A stretch of DNA of 17,543 nt from Prochlorococcus sp. AG-409-A19 (GTDB lineage Bacteria; Cyanobacteriota; Cyanobacteriia; PCC-6307; Cyanobiaceae), in assembly GCA_003216155.1 (NCBI GenBank), contig QCJH01000019.1, forward strand, positions 1 to 17,543, read 5' to 3'. The position numbers and the translations under genes were made by a program. The notes under the pieces were generated by a model. The model saw only the letters and a program-made list of their open reading frames with translations, had not been told where the DNA came from and searched no databases. This document shows positions 1 through 6,570 of the stretch, one piece after another. Numbering within the stretch: position 1 is the first letter of the stretch; each line of letters begins with the position of its first letter.

Positions 1-2
1 TT

Positions 3-944
3 TTTCCAATAAAAGCATTAGAACAACTCCTAAAAGACTTAGATTGGCCAAATAAGTATGAATGGTTAGCGCACTGGGATCAAAGAGGAAGTGTAAATTT
101 AGCTAAATCTTCTTGGCCTTCCAAAACTAAATCAGACTGGATTTGGGGTTTGGGTCTACCATTTCTTTCTGATATTGAAAGGAATTTAATTAACAATGAT
201 TTGCCCTTAATATTTGGGATCTCAGGACTACCTGGATGTGGAAAAACTAGTTTTGGTAATTGGTTAGAGGCAGCAGCAAGAGAATTAAATTGGGAATTGA
301 CTGTCGTTTCAATAGACGATTTCTATTGGCCTTCATCACAAATGAGTAGAAGGATATATGGTAATCCCTGGAATGTACCAAGAGGCTATCCAGGTAGTCA
401 TTCCGTAGAACTTCTAGAGATGTCCATAAATTATTGGCTAGAGAAGGGAGAATTGATAACACCTTTGTTTGATAAATCTCTTAGAAATGGACTAGGGGAC
501 CGTTCAGGTTGGCGTCATTCAAAACCTAAGATAGTTGTAATTGAAGGTTGGTTCCTTGGATGCAATACAACCAAAATAAATATCGATGAACTTGCTAAAG
601 AAGACGCTCTTTCTGTACCACTTACAATTCTAGAAATAAAGTACAGAAGAAAAATACAAACATCAATAGAAGCTTACAAAAAGATCTGGGATAAATTCCT
701 ACATATATGGCATTTAAAAGCCATCGACTTTAATTCATGCGTAGGCTGGAAAATTGAACAAGAAAAGCACATGCTTCTTGAAAGAGGTAATTCTCTAAGT
801 GACAGATCCTTAAATGAATTTGTTCGGATGATACAAACCGCAATTCCGCATAGCGACCTTCAAAATATCGATTCAGATTATATTGTCCACCTCAATTCAG
901 AAAGGCAACTAACATGGGTCGGGAAGAAAGATAAGATCAAGTAA
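3..944 (+). CDS. glyK: D-glycerate 3-kinase (plant/cyanobacterial GLYK type), 5'-truncated by window edge
   Basis: Phosphorylates D-glycerate to 3-phosphoglycerate, the last step of photorespiratory 2-phosphoglycolate salvage, in the cytoplasm. The frame is open to the first base with no stop, so the gene begins upstream of the window. The TTG at 150 is only an internal codon, because codons 3-149 read as normal protein (KALEQLLKDLDWP...). About 313 residues are visible. A Walker A loop GLPGCGKT sits near visible residues 75-82, followed by SIDDFYWP, the RGYPGSHSVELL block, the DKSLRNGLGDR segment and VVIEGWFLG. This order is typical of glycerate kinases within the P-loop uridine kinase-like group. 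It converges on sbtB, with about 95 bp between the two stop codons. The main alternative is another P-loop small-molecule kinase, but the RG-x-PGSH and EGWFLG blocks favour GLYK. Confidence 0.88.
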   Translation, partial: FPIKALEQLLKDLDWPNKYEWLAHWDQRGSVNLAKSSWPSKTKSDWIWGLGLPFLSDIERNLINNDLPLIFGISGLPGCGKTSFGNWLEAAARELNWELTVVSIDDFYWPSSQMSRRIYGNPWNVPRGYPGSHSVELLEMSINYWLEKGELITPLFDKSLRNGLGDRSGWRHSKPKIVVIEGWFLGCNTTKINIDELAKEDALSVPLTILEIKYRRKIQTSIEAYKKIWDKFLHIWHLKAIDFNSCVGWKIEQEKHMLLERGNSLSDRSLNEFVRMIQTAIPHSDLQNIDSDYIVHLNSERQLTWVGKKDKIK

Positions 945-1003
945 GAGGGTTTAGAGAAATTAAAATTAAATTATTTTAAATAGTTAGAAAGAGTATATAA
1001 ACA

Positions 1004-1015
1004 AACCCGAGGGTT
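1004..1015 (-). terminator. Possible weak intrinsic terminator after sbtB
   Basis: On the minus strand a short inverted repeat (AACCC-TC-GGGTT) begins about 25 nt past the sbtB stop and is followed by TGTTTATAT. The stem is short and the T tract is interrupted, so this is only a candidate 3' end for the bicA-sbtA-sbtB transcript. Confidence 0.3.
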
Positions 1016-1039
1016 ACTCAACAAAGATAAGTAAGTTCA

Positions 1040-1333
1040 TCATATCAAAGTTGTTGCCTCAGAAATAAAAGCAACTCCACCATAATAATTAAGCAACGGC
1101 ATCGTATTATCTCTAATTCTATCTAATACATTTTGCTCGCAAAAAACTATTACATGTGCATTCGCTCCTAAACCTGTGAATTCCATATCTTCTGATACAA
1201 CTCTCTCAGGCCCCCTTCCAGTAACGTGCTTCATAACTGTATAACCAGGAACTTCTGCTTTCTCTAGCGATTTAAGCATTTCATCTAATTCACGCTCTCC
1301 AAAAATCAAATCAACTCGCTTCATTTGTTTCAT
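1040..1333 (-). CDS. sbtB: SbtB, PII-like regulator of the SbtA bicarbonate transporter
   Basis: A 97-aa trimeric PII-like signalling protein, expected to bind adenine nucleotides and control SbtA at the cytoplasmic face of the membrane. The ferredoxin-like fold pattern is visible, with the family-typical GYTVM at residues 30-34 followed by the T-loop segment HVTGRGPERVV (about 36-46). The gene lies only 4 bp after the sbtA stop on the same strand, which strongly suggests co-translation and fixes the identity. The C terminus stops at about ISEATTLI. The C-terminal redox-sensitive R-loop with paired cysteines, known from freshwater SbtB proteins such as the Synechocystis one, is absent. Two starts are possible (Met1 at 1333 or Met4 at 1324), and neither has a convincing Shine-Dalgarno. 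Confidence 0.88.
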   Translation of the reverse strand: MKQMKRVDLIFGERELDEMLKSLEKAEVPGYTVMKHVTGRGPERVVSEDMEFTGLGANAHVIVFCEQNVLDRIRDNTMPLLNYYGGVAFISEATTLI

Positions 1334-1337
1334 CTAT

Positions 1338-2333
1338 TCAAGAGGAAAAAGGAATAAGTTTGTCAACTAGTCCCATATAAATAGGGATGCCAATGACAAT
1401 GTTAAAAGGGAAGGTCAAACCAAGTGTCGTTGAGATGTAATAGCTTGACTTGGCCTCTGGAACTGTCATACGCATAGCCGCGGGAACAGCAAGATAAGAA
1501 GCACTGGCGCAAAGGACGACAAAAAGCAATGCATTGCCTTGACCTAACTCTAAGGCTTTAGCAACAAGAACGCCAATAAATGCATTAAACAATGGCATTG
1601 CAACTGCAAAGCAAATTAAAAACGAGCCTGCCTTTTTTAAGCTTGGAAGTCTCTGTGCGGCAACTATGCCCATATCAAGGAGAAAAAAGCATTCTGCTCC
1701 ATAAAAGAGTTTTCCTGTAAAAGGTTGCATTTTATCCAAGGCCGCTGGATTATTCGCTGCAGTAATAAAGCCAATAAGCAAACTCCCCAAAAGCAAATAT
1801 GCTGAACCATTGAGAGTAGCCTCATGCAGTATGGCTCTAAATCGCATTATTTTTGAATCAGGTCTCCTTTTAGATCCTGCAAGCTTAACTAAAAGAAGTC
1901 CTACAATAATTGCTGGAGATTCCATTAGAGCTAATGCTGCTACCATAAATCCATCGAAAGGAATATTTTGATTCTCCAAGAAACTTTCAGCAGTAATAAA
2001 AGTAACAGCACTAATAGAGCCATAAGCAGCAGCTATAGCAGCAGAATTAAAAACATCAAACTTTATTCTCAAGACTACAAAGCAAATCAAAGGTATTAAT
2101 AGAGACATAAAAACAGATGCACTTACAGTTGGTATTACTTGACCTCCCAGTCCACTTTGCTGGAGTTCTAATCCTCCTCTAAACCCAATTGCCAAAAGAA
2201 GGTAAAGAGAAAACAGCTTAGGAAGTGGCGCTGGAATCTCTAAGTCTGATTTAACAAATACTGCAATCGTCCCCAGAAAAAAGAAGAGAACTGGTGGAGT
2301 TAAAACATTTTGTAGGATTAGGCTAGTCTGCAT
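1338..2333 (-). CDS. sbtA: SbtA, sodium-dependent bicarbonate transporter
   Basis: A high-affinity Na+/HCO3- symporter of the cytoplasmic membrane and part of the CO2-concentrating mechanism. The 331 residues are almost entirely hydrophobic, with about ten membrane spans arranged as two similar halves. Recognisable SbtA blocks include IGFRGGLEL, AAAYGSISAVTFITA (about 112-126), ALMESPAIIVGLLL (about 144-157), FFLLDMGIVAA and ASASYLAVPAAMRMTVPEA near the C terminus. It is shorter than the roughly 374-aa Synechocystis protein, mostly because the central cytoplasmic loop (about 160-178) is short. It sits between bicA (76 bp upstream, same strand) and sbtB (4 bp downstream). The ATG at 2333 has no obvious Shine-Dalgarno, as for many genes in this window. 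Confidence 0.93.
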   Translation of the reverse strand: MQTSLILQNVLTPPVLFFFLGTIAVFVKSDLEIPAPLPKLFSLYLLLAIGFRGGLELQQSGLGGQVIPTVSASVFMSLLIPLICFVVLRIKFDVFNSAAIAAAYGSISAVTFITAESFLENQNIPFDGFMVAALALMESPAIIVGLLLVKLAGSKRRPDSKIMRFRAILHEATLNGSAYLLLGSLLIGFITAANNPAALDKMQPFTGKLFYGAECFFLLDMGIVAAQRLPSLKKAGSFLICFAVAMPLFNAFIGVLVAKALELGQGNALLFVVLCASASYLAVPAAMRMTVPEAKSSYYISTTLGLTFPFNIVIGIPIYMGLVDKLIPFSS

Positions 2334-2409
2334 TTAATTTGTGTGGCTTAAAGTTTTTACTTGGTTTGATTAGGAATAACCACAATTGATTAATTTTGAT
2401 ATTACTCAT

Positions 2410-4092
2410 TTAAACCTTCAAGTAATTATAAGCTTCCTGAAGGGCTTCTTGCCTGGAGCCCACTACACCTTCCACACCAAATCTAACCAATCGATCTCTT
2501 ACATTACCATTTGCACCGGCAACAAACGCCTTGCGAGAGTTTATCTTAGCCTCTTGAACCATTTCTTCAATAGCAAGAGTTGCTGTTACACCTAATCTAG
2601 GAACATCAGTGATATCAAGAATAAGAACTTTGTAGTTCCTAACTAACATCATTCTCTCAGTTATTCCTTTTGCGGCACCAAAACTAAGTGGCCCTCTCAG
2701 TCTAAAAAGCATAACTTCTCCAGAACACTGATCCAACAATGATTGTTCTTCTGAAGACAAAGAAGCATCTTTAGAGCTCGAATCATTTCCAATTGGGTTA
2801 TCTGCTTCCATACCTTCAAGTTGGGTCTGAGTTATGGAATCAATTGTGAGCATATTTGCTATAAATACACCAACTAAAACTGCCCATATAAGATCCCATA
2901 AAACTGTCATTAGAAGAACTCCGTACATAACAGCGGCAGTCTTTAAAGACAGTCGATGAGCTCGTCTTAAGAAGCCCCAATCAATAATGTCCAATCCAAC
3001 TTTGATCAAAATTCCTGCCAAAAGAGCTGTGGGGATTTCAGCCGCAAGTGGCCCTGCACCTAGTAAAACCAAAAGAAGAACTAGGGAGTGAACCATTCCG
3101 GAAATAGGTGTGCTCCCTCCAGATTTGACATTTATTACCGTGCGCATAGTTGCCCCTGCACCTGGTAAACCTGTCAAGAAGCCCGCGATACTGTTGCCCA
3201 GTCCTTGGCCAATCAGTTCTCTGTCTGAGTTGTGACGTGTTTGTGAGATATTGTCAGCAACTAATGATGTAAGTAGAGAATCAATAGCACCAAGTACTGC
3301 AAGAACTAAGCCGGCTTTAAAAATAACTGGAAAGTGCTCATTCCAGTTTGGAATACTGAAAGCAAGTCCGCCTTCTGGAATCGCTCCAATACGTGGAAGC
3401 GGATCTAATCCTCTGGCCTGAAGAGTCGCGTCACCAAAAAGGACAACTGACAACGGGGTAACTATAAGTAAAGCCAAAAGGGGTGAAGGTACCCATTGGC
3501 TTATTCGACGTGGAGTCAAGAAAACAATTGCAAGTGTCATCAACGCGACACCAACAGCAGCACCATTTGGTTGAAAATTAGACGAAAGAGTTGTCAAAGA
3601 CTCAATTACGCCACCCCTAGTACTTATTCCTAATAAAGGTCCAAGTTGAAGAGCGAGAATAATTACTCCTATCCCAGACATAAAGCCTGAAACAACTGAA
3701 TAAGGAACAAGAGTGATGTATTTACCAAGTCTTAAAACCCCGAAAAGAATTTGAAAAAGGCCTCCAATAACTACTGCTGCCATAACTAAGGGCAATATTT
3801 CTCCTGCTCCTAAATCTCTAGAAACCCCAACTGCCGCAAGGCTTGCAACCACCCCTGCCACAGTCACACTCATTGGACCGGTGGGGCCACTTACTTGGGA
3901 TGGTGTGCCCCCAAACAAAGCTGCAATAAAACCAACAACGACTGCTCCATATAGGCCATAAATTGCTCCCCCTGGACCTAAAGCTGCATTCCCAAAAGCC
4001 AGCGCCAAGGGCAAAGCTACTACTGCAGCAGTAATGCCACCTAAAACATCACCCCTTATGTTCTTTGTGTGAAAGCCGTGAATCAAAGCCAC
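2410..4092 (-). CDS. bicA: BicA, SulP-family bicarbonate transporter with STAS domain
   Basis: A medium-affinity, Na+-dependent HCO3- transporter of the cytoplasmic membrane. It has the SulP architecture: a membrane domain of about 14 spans (about residues 10-415) followed by a cytoplasmic STAS domain (about 455-555). Diagnostic pieces are IRGDVLGGITAA, ALPLALAFG, FGGTPSQVSGPTGPM, the block LGAIDSLLTSLVADN near residue 268 with SQTRHNSDRELIGQGLGN, and in the STAS domain LDITDVPRLGVTATLAIEEM. I chose the GTG at 4092 (560 aa) over the in-frame TTG at 4098. AAGGAG at 4100-4105 lies 7 nt before the GTG but only 1 nt before the TTG. It leads the sbtA-sbtB run and has a 450-bp upstream region with an inverted repeat. 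It could in principle carry another anion, but resemblance to BicA and the sbtA linkage make bicarbonate the best call. Confidence 0.92.
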   Translation of the reverse strand: MALIHGFHTKNIRGDVLGGITAAVVALPLALAFGNAALGPGGAIYGLYGAVVVGFIAALFGGTPSQVSGPTGPMSVTVAGVVASLAAVGVSRDLGAGEILPLVMAAVVIGGLFQILFGVLRLGKYITLVPYSVVSGFMSGIGVIILALQLGPLLGISTRGGVIESLTTLSSNFQPNGAAVGVALMTLAIVFLTPRRISQWVPSPLLALLIVTPLSVVLFGDATLQARGLDPLPRIGAIPEGGLAFSIPNWNEHFPVIFKAGLVLAVLGAIDSLLTSLVADNISQTRHNSDRELIGQGLGNSIAGFLTGLPGAGATMRTVINVKSGGSTPISGMVHSLVLLLVLLGAGPLAAEIPTALLAGILIKVGLDIIDWGFLRRAHRLSLKTAAVMYGVLLMTVLWDLIWAVLVGVFIANMLTIDSITQTQLEGMEADNPIGNDSSSKDASLSSEEQSLLDQCSGEVMLFRLRGPLSFGAAKGITERMMLVRNYKVLILDITDVPRLGVTATLAIEEMVQEAKINSRKAFVAGANGNVRDRLVRFGVEGVVGSRQEALQEAYNYLKV

Positions 4093-4099
4093 TGGCAAA

Positions 4100-4105
4100 C
4101 TCCTT
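4100..4105 (-). promoter_or_regulatory. Shine-Dalgarno of bicA (decides the start)
   Basis: AAGGAG read on the minus strand, 7 nt upstream of GTG 4092-4090. Strong Shine-Dalgarno sites are rare in this window, so this one is informative for the start codon. Confidence 0.7.
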
Positions 4106-4552
4106 CATTTATTTTTCCCTCACCAAAGCCTATCTTCTCAAAGGGTAATCAGAAGCATCCTTTTGAGCTTTGAGAAGGAATTTAGAAACATTTTTACAAT
4201 ATTTGATTTAGAGGGAATGATTTCTCGAGCCAAATCACTAACCAGATGCTCATTTATAGGCCTACATAATATTCATCTTAAAAAGTCAAATCTTTTAGAG
4301 GTTCAATTCTCTAAGTAACCTCTTTAAAAAAATAGAAAGAATTGATGATCTTGCTCCAAATCAGTCGTTTTATTTACTACCAAGTCTTATTGAAAAATAC
4401 TTGCAAAACTAAATAATATAACTAATCACTCATTTTTAAATTGGCTGAAGATAGCTACTTGTAGATTTAATCACGGGAAAATCATTATATGAATTTCCTA
4501 CTTTGCAAAATGTGATCATTAAATCATAAGAACTATTTAGCCTAGGTAAGAT
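4106..4552. other. Divergent intergenic region between bicA and the GNAT gene
   Basis: About 450 bp with no ORF I can support. It must hold the bicA promoter (-) and that of the acetyltransferase (+). It contains the 10-bp inverted repeat listed separately. It also has a second, shorter one (AGAGGTT 4297-4303 / AACCTCT 4317-4323) whose loop includes a GGTTCAATTC string like a tRNA T arm, but no matching acceptor strand or anticodon arm can be found. No clear sigma-70 hexamer pair stands out. Confidence 0.6.
4134..4177. repeat. 10-bp perfect inverted repeat upstream of bicA
   Basis: CTTCTCAAAG (4134-4143) is matched exactly by its reverse complement CTTTGAGAAG (4168-4177) across a 24-nt spacer, about 42 bp before the bicA start. 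It could be a regulator operator or a 5'-UTR stem-loop of bicA mRNA. No T tract follows on either strand, so it is not a terminator. Confidence 0.5.
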
Positions 4553-5377
4553 TTGATTAGGCTTAAAAATAAGTACTCCGCATGGAACCTTGATTTGGAT
4601 ATTAATGCCTCGCGAGATCTTGTATCAGCTAGCGTAAAAGCCCAAATGGGATCCTCAGGCCTTTGGCTTAAGCATAAGGGCATGGAATGGGGTTATTCAG
4701 GGCACCGAGCATTTGGTGCAAACCTATTGGTTTCTGCAGGCCAAAGTAACAACACATTGTGTAATGGAAGAAGAGAATCTTTGATGAAATGGATGTCAAT
4801 ATCAAAATTACCCATTGGTTGGATCATATGGCCTGATGAACATCCTGATAAACAAAAGGTTCAACTTTCATCATATGGATTCAAACATCTAACAACTCAT
4901 ACTTTAATGAGTTGTTCAGTCCACAATATAATTCTATCAGAATCAGTAAAGTTAGTTTCTACTCTACAATCTAAAAACATCTATTCTTATGCTAAACATT
5001 TAGTTTCATACCTAAATATTCCTAAAGAATATGCAATACAAGTTGCATCAGGCTTCTTAATAAATTCCCAGCAAGGGTATAGCAAGACTTGGTTAATTAT
5101 TACTGACGGAGAACCAAGGTCTTCAATAACTGCTTTTAGGGAAAGAAGCTGGGGTGGACTGGCTTGGCTAGGGACTCAAAATAAATATCGAAGGCGGGGT
5201 TATGCAAAAGAATTGGCAAACATAGCAATCAGCTGGTTAATAAGTAAAGGAGCTGCACACCTGGAGATTCAATCGTCAATCCAAGCAGTTGAGTTATATC
5301 AACGCATGGGCTTTAAGTCTTGGGGCAAACAAGAATTTTGGGGCAATTCTTCTAACATAGGGAATAAAAAGCCCTGA
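4553..5377 (+). CDS. GNAT-family N-acetyltransferase
   Basis: A predicted acetyl-CoA-dependent N-acyltransferase of 274 aa; the substrate cannot be told from sequence. The GNAT fold is at the C terminus: the acetyl-CoA pyrophosphate loop RRRGYA at residues 213-218 (R/Q-x-x-G-x-A) is followed by a helix. A motif-B-like segment AVELYQRMGFK at about 245-255 is the usual GNAT ending. The first 130 residues show no domain I recognise and may be a degenerate GNAT half or a substrate module. The start is the TTG at 4553, two codons after an in-frame TAA at 4547, with AGG a few bases upstream. The next in-frame ATG would be residue 32. Gene neighbours give no clue to its substrate, and it stands alone on the plus strand. 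Confidence 0.72.
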   Translation: MIRLKNKYSAWNLDLDINASRDLVSASVKAQMGSSGLWLKHKGMEWGYSGHRAFGANLLVSAGQSNNTLCNGRRESLMKWMSISKLPIGWIIWPDEHPDKQKVQLSSYGFKHLTTHTLMSCSVHNIILSESVKLVSTLQSKNIYSYAKHLVSYLNIPKEYAIQVASGFLINSQQGYSKTWLIITDGEPRSSITAFRERSWGGLAWLGTQNKYRRRGYAKELANIAISWLISKGAAHLEIQSSIQAVELYQRMGFKSWGKQEFWGNSSNIGNKKP

Positions 5378-5742
5378 AGAAGCTAATAGAAGAATAGATT
5401 CGAATAGAATTATGCCTCCGTAAAGACTAAAACTGAATTTAACTACTAGGCCTAAATCACAAAACAAAGCAAAAGAAATACACCTAAGGAATACAAAAGA
5501 TATTTCTATATGAACGGGTTAGAGACCTCGGTAATTGCAGTAAGTAGTGAAATAACAGCAGAAAAAATCAAAACCTGATTCTTTTGAAATGCTTGATTGT
5601 TCATGAGTCAATTAGAGGTTAGATAATCAATGTAAATGTACAAGATTGAGATCAATTAATAGAGCAAGCTAATCGAACTGATTCTTCCTTTTAGCTCTTC
5701 TATTTTTGAATGACTCAACAGAGACGAAAAAAAATAAATTAC
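5378..5742. other. Sparse region between GNAT gene and hli copy A
   Basis: AT-rich, no long ORF. The only candidate coding stretch is the 32-codon minus-strand ORF at 5506-5604. The left end carries the possible hli terminator (5727-5757). Nothing else recognisable. Confidence 0.55.
5506..5604 (-). CDS. Possible 32-aa membrane peptide
   Basis: An ATG-initiated 32-aa ORF on the minus strand: a polar N terminus (MNNQAFQKNQ), one hydrophobic stretch of about 14 residues (VLIFSAVISLLTAI) and a short tail ending NPFI. This is the shape of a single-span small membrane protein. There is no Shine-Dalgarno, and a 22-codon ORF also exists on the opposite strand. It lies 138 bp downstream of the hli gene in the same direction. 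It may be chance. Confidence 0.3.
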   Translation of the reverse strand: MNNQAFQKNQVLIFSAVISLLTAITEVSNPFI

Positions 5743-5757
5743 CTAGACAATCCCAGG
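5727..5757 (-). terminator. Possible intrinsic terminator of hli copy A
   Basis: On the minus strand, CCTGGG-ATTG-TCTAGG (5757-5742), spanning the hli stop codon, can fold into a 6-bp stem with two G-U pairs. TAATTTA and a run of eight T (5734-5727) follow. The 7-nt gap before the T run weakens the call. Copy B of the gene does not keep this stem. Confidence 0.3.
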
Positions 5758-5883
5758 GATGATTTGTCCTGTGGATACATAAGCACCAATTAAAGCCCAA
5801 AACCCCATCATTGCCGCCCAACCGTTAAGGCGCTCTGCAAGACGAGGATTGGCTATAGCGTCGAGTTGTTCTGTGTTTTTCAT
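5743..5883 (-). CDS. hli: High-light-inducible protein (HLIP/SCP), copy A
   Basis: A 46-aa single-helix chlorophyll a/b-binding-like protein of the thylakoid membrane. The family is known to bind chlorophyll and carotenoid and to protect photosystem assembly under high light and other stress. The generic motif is seen as ERLNGWAAMMGF (residues 17-28), with the Glu17 and Asn20 chlorophyll ligands present. It is followed by a hydrophobic span and the typical marine picocyanobacterial ending VSTGQIIPGIV. The usual Arg two residues after the Asn (ExxNGR) is Trp22 here. The protein is identical to the one encoded at 13704-13844 on the other strand. No Shine-Dalgarno precedes the ATG; the leader TCATCTTCCTCTA is the same in both copies. 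Confidence 0.9.
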   Translation of the reverse strand: MKNTEQLDAIANPRLAERLNGWAAMMGFWALIGAYVSTGQIIPGIV

Positions 5884-5929
5884 TAGAGGAAGATGAATGC
5901 AGAGCCCGACGAGAACCGAGCTGTTAAGG

Positions 5930-5955
5930 AATATAACAGATTATATTACGCAGTG
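5930..5955 (-). promoter_or_regulatory. Putative promoter of hli copy A
   Basis: TATATT (5935-5930 on the minus strand), 46 nt before the ATG, lies in a block conserved with copy B (CACACTnCGTAATATA ... TGTTATATTCC). Conservation between otherwise diverged upstream regions supports function. No good -35 hexamer is seen, and no paired HLR1 (TTACA-type) repeats. Confidence 0.4.
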
Positions 5956-6103
5956 TGAAGGCACTCGTCATTCTGCTTTAGAAGAAGAATGATTTACAGC
6001 TATAAACCAAGTTATATCAATGGTTCCACTCAAAACTTAAAAGAATAATTCGTGTGCACGATTTAACGAAAAACCTAATACATCTGCAATATATAAATCT
6101 GAC

Positions 6104-6247
6104 ATGAAATCAAAGAACAAAAGGAAGCAGGACTCTAAGAAAGGGGTAAATAAACCCAATCAAAAAACCAGAAGTTTTTGTATATCTCGGATTCAACCGA
6201 ATCCGAGAAAATCGATTTCAAAACAAGAGACGCATCTAAAAGACTAA
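6104..6247 (+). CDS. Possible 47-aa lysine-rich protein
   Basis: An ATG-started ORF beginning MKSKNKRKQDSKKGVNKPNQ, very basic and polar, with no membrane span or known motif. It overlaps a second plus-strand frame that opens at 6154 and runs to 6456 (TTG 6178; ...DASKRLKENRF..., NDKAKAATRNLLNKM...), and a hairpin at 6185-6208. The pattern could be a small gene, a frameshifted gene (an A6 run lies at 6162-6167), or chance. I do not recognise either product. Confidence 0.25.
   Translation: MKSKNKRKQDSKKGVNKPNQKTRSFCISRIQPNPRKSISKQETHLKD
6185..6208. repeat. Perfect 10-bp hairpin
   Basis: TCTCGGATTC - AACC - GAATCCGAGA is a perfect stem with a tetraloop, the strongest hairpin I noticed in the window. 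Neither flank on either strand has the T tract of an intrinsic terminator (plus strand is followed by AAATCGATTT, minus strand by TATACAAAAAC). It may be an RNA structural element. Confidence 0.6.
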
Positions 6248-6570
6248 AAGAAAACAGATTTAACTGCTCAAATATCGTATATGAAGTCAATGATAAAGCT
6301 AAAGCAGCAACTAGAAACCTTCTCAATAAGATGATTTCTTCCAGTTTCCTGAGGCATTTATTTAAACTCACCTACTTCAAATACTATTGCATCCTTAGAG
6401 AAACAACCACATGTGGCAAGCTATCAAAAATAACTAGATTTCATCAACAGATCTAATACTTGAATGGATAGTTTTTTGAATCTAGATAGAATTGAGAATT
6501 CCAGATAATATCAGTTTATATTAATCGATTAAGAATTTATCGTGCTTGTTCAGAAGCTTTAAAAGCCACT

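Larger units (their letters stand above)
5743..5959 (-). repeat. Inverted hli duplication, left arm (gene plus promoter)
   Basis: This 217-bp segment aligns with 13629-13844 in opposite orientation. Alignable homology starts at the TCACACT box upstream of the promoter and ends at the stop codon, beyond which the copies show no resemblance. The first 89 nt of the coding region plus 13 nt of leader are identical. Confidence 0.85.
5960..6570. other. Gene-poor region between hli copy A and 5-oxoprolinase
   Basis: About 600 bp. It has two overlapping plus-strand reading frames (47 codons from ATG 6104; about 92 codons from TTG 6178), neither convincing, and a perfect 10-bp hairpin at 6185-6208. 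The rest is AT-rich without recognisable features. No terminator for the 5-oxoprolinase gene is obvious at 6480-6570. Confidence 0.5.

Noticed and set aside
150..152. TTG at 150 as start of the glycerate kinase
   Set aside because: The frame is open to the left edge and reads as normal protein, so the true start is outside the window.
247..462. Minus-strand ORF of 71 codons
   Set aside because: Antisense to the P-loop region of glycerate kinase, with no ribosome site or sensible protein.
2386..2595. Plus-strand ORF of 69 codons
   Set aside because: Shadow of the bicA STAS domain coding region.
4297..4323. Intrinsic terminator from AGAGGTT/AACCTCT
   Set aside because: No adequate T tract follows on either strand and no gene ends nearby.
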